This document shows positions 59,726 through 64,000 of a stretch of DNA of 64,000 nucleotides, one piece after another; the stretch's first letter is position 1, and each line of letters begins with the position of its first letter. The translations under genes and the position numbers were made by a program. The stretch comes from Gammaproteobacteria bacterium (lineage in GTDB: Bacteria > Pseudomonadota > Gammaproteobacteria > GCA-001735895). The stretch covers positions 1 to 64,000 of the forward strand of contig JAOTYD010000014.1 of NCBI GenBank assembly GCA_029862005.1. The letters are read 5' to 3'. The notes below the pieces were generated by a model. It was not told the DNA's origin, made no database searches, and saw only the letters and a program-made list of their open reading frames with translations.

Positions 59726-62149
59726 TTACCTGGATGGTATGCGCATGCCCAATCCTTCAGGGTCGTAGACGCAACCTGGCACAATCGTGCCAGCATTCTG
59801 ACGGCCCGCAATATCAACGTCAACGCCGAGTCCATCTAAAAGTGAACTTTTACCGAACTCAACCAGGGCTATCGCGACCGGTTTTCCGACGCGGTAGCCG
59901 AAGGCGGCCGACGTGGTTTTACCAATGATACTGCCGTCGTGGTAAACCGGTTCATTGCCGAGTGGCTGCGCGTTGGTATCATCCAGCAGGATACTAACCA
60001 GTCTGCTTGCGGGTGGCCGGTCCCGGTATTCGAGCAGGGCTGTCTTGCCGATAAAATCACTGTCCCAGTCGAGCGTGAACTCGAGCCCGGCCTGGAAAGG
60101 ATTCAGGTCCGTGTCGAGATCGTGACCGAAGGCCAGAAATCGCTTCTCGATACGCATCGAGGTTTGTGCAAATACTCCGGCGGGATTTGCCCCGGCGCTG
60201 ATCAACGCGTCAAAAAGTTGCCCTGCATGATGTGCCGGGCAGCTAATTTCCCACCCCGCTTCGCCAACGTAGGAGAGCCGGGCTGCCTGGAGCGGAATCT
60301 CTGCGATTGCCGTGTCGCAAAATTCGAAATATCCGATTTGATTGAGCTCGGGAACGCCGAGTTGCAGCGCCATTTCGGCTGTTCTTGGTCCCATTAGTCC
60401 GAGCACTGCGTAGTCGTCGGTGACATCGGTGAGTTCCACCTGCTCGCCAGGTTCGAGATGTCGTCTTAGCCAGGCGAGATCCCGCCTGATCGCGTTGGTG
60501 CCGACGTAGATGCGGTACTCGTCGTTACTGAGCCTGAGTGCGGTCAGATCGCTCTCGTAGCCGCCGCGTGAATTCAGCATCGCCGTATAAATGGTCCGAC
60601 CCGGGGATCGCGTCATGTTATTGCTACAGACTCGATTCAAGAAACGTTCGGCATCGGATCCGTTGACCCTGATTTTGCCGAAGCTCGATTGATCGAAGAT
60701 GGCCGCCGCCTTATGAGCATACTCCACCTCCCTGGCCACTTGCTCAAACCAGGCGGGCTTGTCGAATGACAGTTCGGGTTCGTGAAGCTTGTCGAAATAG
60801 AGCGGCCTTTCCCAGCCGAAAAACTGGCCAAAATGCGCCTTGTGATCTTGCCAGCGCGAATGCAGTGGTGTCAGTTTCAGATTACGTGCAGTCTCCAGCT
60901 GAATACCAGGGTAGTGAATCGAGTAGTGGATACCGAGTATTTCCGGTGCGCGAGCCGTAAGCGCTGCCACCGAATTGAAGCAGGCGGGATAACGTTTTGG
61001 ATCTGCCTCATATAAATCGGTGGGGGTATGACCGTGAACGATACAGTGCGCCAATGCCATACCCGCCCCGCCACCGGTAGCAACGCCCACCGAGTTCATA
61101 CCGCAACCGAGAAACAGGCCGCTTGTCTCGGCACTCTCACCGAGCAGGAAGGATCCGTCCGGGGTGAAGCTCTCGGGCCCATTAAGCAGCATGCGGATAT
61201 CGGCGTCAGCCAGGCAGGGCAGGCGATGCAGGGCGTTTTCCAGCATTGGCTCGAAGTGGTCCCAATCCTCGGGCAACAATTGAAAGGCAAAGTCCTTACC
61301 GATCTGCACGGGATCGATGGCCTTGCCCATGGGCTCGAAACAGCCGACCAGCAGTCCGCCGGAATCGTCGCGGATGTACAAATGGCTGTCATGATCGGAT
61401 AGCGTCGGCAGATTACCCGATATCCCCTCGATCGGATTGGTCAGCAGGTAAAAGTGTTCGCATGGCCAGACCGGAACCTCGACGTCCGCCATTGCAGCAT
61501 TCTCACGACTCCACAGACCGGTGCAGATGGCGATGGCATCGCAATCGATTTCGCCGGCACTGGTTTCAACGCCGATCACCTTGTCGCCCCGGGTTTTAAT
61601 GCCGGTGACTCCGCAATGCTCGAAAATTTTTGCACCACTGGTTCTGGCACCCTTAACCAGTGCCGCGCAAAGATCCGAGGGCCCGACTCGACCATCGTCG
61701 GGTGACCAGACTGCACCGATCACATCACTGGCATTCATCATCGGCCAGCGTTCGCTGGCCTCGTTAACTGATATTGAATTCGCAGACACACCGTAAAGCT
61801 TTGCCAGCGCCTCCTGGCGCTTGATAAAGGTCAGCCGATCGGGATTGGTGGCGATCGACAGCGATCCCTTGCTGATCCACCCTGTGGCCTGGCCGGTTTC
61901 CTGTTCGAGTGAACTGTAGAGTGAAATCGAGTACTTGATCAGGTCGGTCAGATTCTTGCTGCTGCGCAGGGCCCGCACCTGCGCGGCTGAATGCCAGGTA
62001 GTGCCGGAGGTCAATTCATTGCGTTCCAGCAGTACCGCGTCGCTGACGCCTGATCTTGCGAGATGGTAGAGAGTGGAGCAACCCATGACGCCACCGCCGA
62101 TGACAATAACCGAAGCATGCGTCGGTAATTCTGGAAGAGAGGTCGCCAC
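59726..62149 (-). CDS. Dimethylglycine-dehydrogenase-like flavoprotein with GcvT domain
   Basis: The 807-residue enzyme has a DAO-type FAD domain (residues about 12-370; VIVIGGGVMGCSTLYHLARSG). His53 in SGTTWHSAAQVRAL is the histidyl-FAD site of the dimethylglycine/sarcosine dehydrogenase family. A linker and GcvT folate-binding domains (about 440-800, with LSYVGEAGWEISCPA) follow. It should demethylate an N-methylated amino compound, giving methylene-tetrahydrofolate. It differs from the 854-residue paralogue at 36205 around the FAD site (TTWHSA against STSHAS). Its operon with an amino-acid ABC transporter suggests an imported substrate. Confidence 0.87.
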   Translation of the reverse strand: MATSLPELPTHASVIVIGGGVMGCSTLYHLARSGVSDAVLLERNELTSGTTWHSAAQVRALRSSKNLTDLIKYSISLYSSLEQETGQATGWISKGSLSIATNPDRLTFIKRQEALAKLYGVSANSISVNEASERWPMMNASDVIGAVWSPDDGRVGPSDLCAALVKGARTSGAKIFEHCGVTGIKTRGDKVIGVETSAGEIDCDAIAICTGLWSRENAAMADVEVPVWPCEHFYLLTNPIEGISGNLPTLSDHDSHLYIRDDSGGLLVGCFEPMGKAIDPVQIGKDFAFQLLPEDWDHFEPMLENALHRLPCLADADIRMLLNGPESFTPDGSFLLGESAETSGLFLGCGMNSVGVATGGGAGMALAHCIVHGHTPTDLYEADPKRYPACFNSVAALTARAPEILGIHYSIHYPGIQLETARNLKLTPLHSRWQDHKAHFGQFFGWERPLYFDKLHEPELSFDKPAWFEQVAREVEYAHKAAAIFDQSSFGKIRVNGSDAERFLNRVCSNNMTRSPGRTIYTAMLNSRGGYESDLTALRLSNDEYRIYVGTNAIRRDLAWLRRHLEPGEQVELTDVTDDYAVLGLMGPRTAEMALQLGVPELNQIGYFEFCDTAIAEIPLQAARLSYVGEAGWEISCPAHHAGQLFDALISAGANPAGVFAQTSMRIEKRFLAFGHDLDTDLNPFQAGLEFTLDWDSDFIGKTALLEYRDRPPASRLVSILLDDTNAQPLGNEPVYHDGSIIGKTTSAAFGYRVGKPVAIALVEFGKSSLLDGLGVDVDIAGRQNAGTIVPGCVYDPEGLGMRIPSR

Positions 62150-62168
62150 GGCTTTGACCGGCAGGGAG

Positions 62169-62924
62169 CTACAGTATCTGGCTCAGAAATTCCTGGGTGC
62201 GGGGATCCTTGGCTTCCTTGAAAAAGGTCGTCGGAGGTCCGTGTTCGACAATGACACCGCGATCCGTGAAATATATATGGTCTGCGACTTCTCGTGCAAA
62301 TCCCATTTCATGCGTGACCAGGATGCAGGTCATGCCATCTTTCGCCAGGTCCTTGATGGCAAGCAAGACTTCGTTGACAGTTTCCGGATCGAGGGCGGCG
62401 GTGACCTCGTCGAACAGCATAACATCGGGATTCATTGCCAGTGAGCGCGCGATGGCAACGCGCTGTTGCTGGCCGCCCGATAATTCGCCGGGGTAGGAGT
62501 CTTCCTTGCCAACCAGGTTAACCCGCTTGATCAGCGCCCGGGCACGGGCTTCGACTTCCTCGACGGGCTGTTTCAAAACCTTGATTGGTGCCATCATGAC
62601 ATTTTGCAGTGCGGTCTTGTGCGGAAACAAGTTGTACTGCTGAAATACCATGCCGACATTTTTACGCAACTTGAGCTTGTCGAGTCCGGGATCGTTAACC
62701 TCGATACCTTCCACGGTTATCGAGCCGCTGTCGATCGTGTTCAATGCATTGATACAGCGTATCAATGTTGATTTGCCAGAACCGGAAGGCCCGATTATAC
62801 AAATTACCTCGCCTTGCCTGACGTCGAGGGATACGCCTTTCAATACTTCCAGGTTACCAAAGGATTTATGAACATCTCGTATAGACACCAGCGGTTGATC
62901 GGGTGTCCAGTCACTATTAGTCAT
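62169..62924 (-). CDS. Amino-acid ABC transporter ATP-binding protein (GlnQ/AapP type)
   Basis: The 251-residue ATPase has Walker A GPSGSGKST (residues 45-53), a Q-loop in MVFQQYNLFPHKTALQNV, signature LSGGQQQRVAIARSL, Walker B VMLFDEVTAALDP and the switch His in VTHEM. The PAAT-type sequence pattern indicates polar amino acid or betaine-like import. Its gene lies 21 bases downstream of the permease gene and 19 upstream of the dehydrogenase-like gene, all on the minus strand. Confidence 0.93.
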   Translation of the reverse strand: MTNSDWTPDQPLVSIRDVHKSFGNLEVLKGVSLDVRQGEVICIIGPSGSGKSTLIRCINALNTIDSGSITVEGIEVNDPGLDKLKLRKNVGMVFQQYNLFPHKTALQNVMMAPIKVLKQPVEEVEARARALIKRVNLVGKEDSYPGELSGGQQQRVAIARSLAMNPDVMLFDEVTAALDPETVNEVLLAIKDLAKDGMTCILVTHEMGFAREVADHIYFTDRGVIVEHGPPTTFFKEAKDPRTQEFLSQIL

Positions 62925-62945
62925 CGTAAATGCTCCAGCATGCTG

Positions 62946-63854
62946 TTATTGACGGACTACAAATCGTTTCTCGAGGCTGATCGTGTAACGCGCGATCGGA
63001 TAACAGTAGGCGAAAAATATAATCAGCGCGAAACCGAAAAACGGCACCAGTAGTTCGGGGTGGTTGTCTTCCGCTTCCATGGCCTGGCGCGACAGGGTCA
63101 CGATTTCCTCGACACCCAACAGCGAGATCAATGGCGTTGCCATGGTCAGGATCGCGTACCAGTTCATCCAGGGTGGGATCATGCGCTTGAAGCACTGTGG
63201 CAGGATTATCAGCCACAGGGTTTGGTGGCGTGAATAGGCCAGCGAATCGGCGGCCTCCCATTGGCCGGTAGGCACCGAAATGATGGCGCCGCGCACGATT
63301 TCGGAAATATTCGCCATGATTGGCAGCGCCAGGCCAAACACGGCTTTGAGCCAGTCGGGAATCGGGTATACATGGTCACCGATCTGAATTTCAAAGGGCA
63401 GGGCCAGCATGACGATGAATAGCAGCACGAGCCAGGGAGAATTCCGAAACAGTTGGGTTACAAACCAGCTCGGTCCCGATATTATCCTGGCCGGCGAAAT
63501 TTGCCCCAATCCAAGCAGAACGCCGGCGACGGTGCCGACCAGCATGGTCAGGAAACTGACGACCAGGTTCAGCACGAATCCCTGCCCGACGATAAAAGGC
63601 AACCAGCGCCACAGTGCATCGAGCGCCTGCGCGAAACTGTAATTGCCTTGTGCCAGTGCAAGGCCGGGCCAAAGCATGAATAACAAGGTGATGACCAGCA
63701 GACTCCGCGGTGAAAACTCGGCCAGCCAGCGGCTGAACAGCAAATCGTTTACCTGACCCGCGGAACTGTAATTGAATGGTTTCAATACCGGCAGATCGGA
63801 TTCCGTGCGACCCAAAAGTGGTTTACCGACAGCTACATGAGTTTTGGATGTCAT
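62946..63854 (-). CDS. Amino-acid ABC transporter permease (AapM/HisM type)
   Basis: The 302-residue membrane protein has the EAA loop EIVRGAIISVPTGQWEAADSLAYSRHQTLWLIILPQ (residues about 205-240) that contacts the ATPase. It has several helices, and an N-terminal cytoplasmic extension typical of the Aap/Bzt-type pair. Its start overlaps the stop of the preceding permease by four bases (ATGA). It probably forms a heterodimer with that permease. Confidence 0.92.
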   Translation of the reverse strand: MTSKTHVAVGKPLLGRTESDLPVLKPFNYSSAGQVNDLLFSRWLAEFSPRSLLVITLLFMLWPGLALAQGNYSFAQALDALWRWLPFIVGQGFVLNLVVSFLTMLVGTVAGVLLGLGQISPARIISGPSWFVTQLFRNSPWLVLLFIVMLALPFEIQIGDHVYPIPDWLKAVFGLALPIMANISEIVRGAIISVPTGQWEAADSLAYSRHQTLWLIILPQCFKRMIPPWMNWYAILTMATPLISLLGVEEIVTLSRQAMEAEDNHPELLVPFFGFALIIFFAYCYPIARYTISLEKRFVVRQ

Positions 63855-64000
63855 GCGCCATACCCCGGAATGCGCATGCCGCGCTCCCAGCGGCTCATAC
63901 CCAGAACCAGGATTCCGACCAGCAGGAAATAGGCGAAAAACAGGAACAACATGCAGGCGTTCTGTGCGGTCGAGTAATCGTTATAAATGCTGATCATCTG
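63851..64000 (-). CDS. Amino-acid ABC transporter permease, C-terminal end (cut by window edge)
   Basis: On the minus strand the frame enters from the right edge and runs 49 codons to TGA at 63853-63851. It shows a final transmembrane helix (LFLFFAYFLLVGILVLG) and the cytoplasmic end SRWERGMRIPGYGA, as in AapQ/BztB-type permeases. It is the first partner of the permease encoded at 62946. The substrate-binding protein gene expected further upstream is outside the window. Confidence 0.85.
   Translation of the reverse strand, partial: QMISIYNDYSTAQNACMLFLFFAYFLLVGILVLGMSRWERGMRIPGYGA

Overview
The window looks like part of the chromosome of a Gammaproteobacterium, probably a marine, facultatively sulfur-oxidising one that also uses methylated amino compounds. 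This rests on gene content: a flavocytochrome c sulfide dehydrogenase with SoxYZ, many c-type cytochromes, a four-subunit sarcosine oxidase, two dimethylglycine-dehydrogenase-like flavoproteins, an ectoine-hydrolase-like protein, and an ArcB/ArcC pair of proteobacterial type. No rRNA, tRNA, CRISPR array, phage or transposase gene was recognised. Base composition is uneven: the first gene is AT-rich, while the hydrolase at 5774 and the flavoprotein at 20496 are visibly GC-rich.

Layout. (1) 0-7 kb: a DUF4336 protein, then a five-gene block (lactonase-type metallo-beta-lactamase fold, retinol-saturase/phytoene-desaturase-like FAD enzyme, two pseudooxynicotine-hydrolase-like alpha/beta hydrolases, acetoacetate-decarboxylase-like protein) that looks like an unassigned catabolic pathway. 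(2) 7-10.5 kb: an exported protein of unknown function and a UMF1-type MFS transporter. (3) 10.8-20.1 kb: a low-oxygen/stress block with UspA, CBS protein, DUF5335, ornithine-racemase-like enzyme, ornithine carbamoyltransferase, carbamate kinase, a cyclic-2,3-diphosphoglycerate-synthetase-like P-loop protein, archease, RtcB and a ribosome hibernation factor fused to a cold-shock-like domain. (4) 20.5-24.2 kb: an Old-Yellow-Enzyme-type demethylase-like flavoprotein facing a Tat-exported peptide-type binding protein. (5) 24.6-36 kb: a sulfur and electron-transfer island with fccAB, soxYZ, DUF302, TlpA, six further c-type cytochromes, a double rhodanese, a second FccB-like flavoprotein without the flavin-linking cysteine, and a protein built on twelve 9-residue Met-Asn-Pro-type repeats. 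(6) 36-47 kb: one-carbon and methylated-amine metabolism (dimethylglycine-dehydrogenase-like protein, CBS protein, MetY, EamA exporter, soxBDAG sarcosine oxidase). (7) 47-57 kb: mixed housekeeping and unknown genes, including an XRE regulator, secretin-like protein, HDOD protein, EEP phosphatase, homocysteine methyltransferase, DoeA-like hydrolase and GNAT. (8) 57.6-64 kb: a minus-strand operon of amino-acid ABC transporter, dimethylglycine-dehydrogenase-like enzyme, class III aminotransferase and beta-keto acid cleavage enzyme, running off the right edge.

The main regulatory observation is a series of FNR/ANR-type palindromes (TTGAT-N4-[A/G]TCAA) in the intergenic regions of blocks 1, 3, 4 and 5. 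Most have a -10-like hexamer centred 30-32 bases beyond the palindrome centre, as expected for class II activation. They suggest that the sulfur island, the ribosome/RNA-maintenance block and the first catabolic block share an oxygen- or nitric-oxide-responsive Crp/Fnr regulator that is encoded outside the window.
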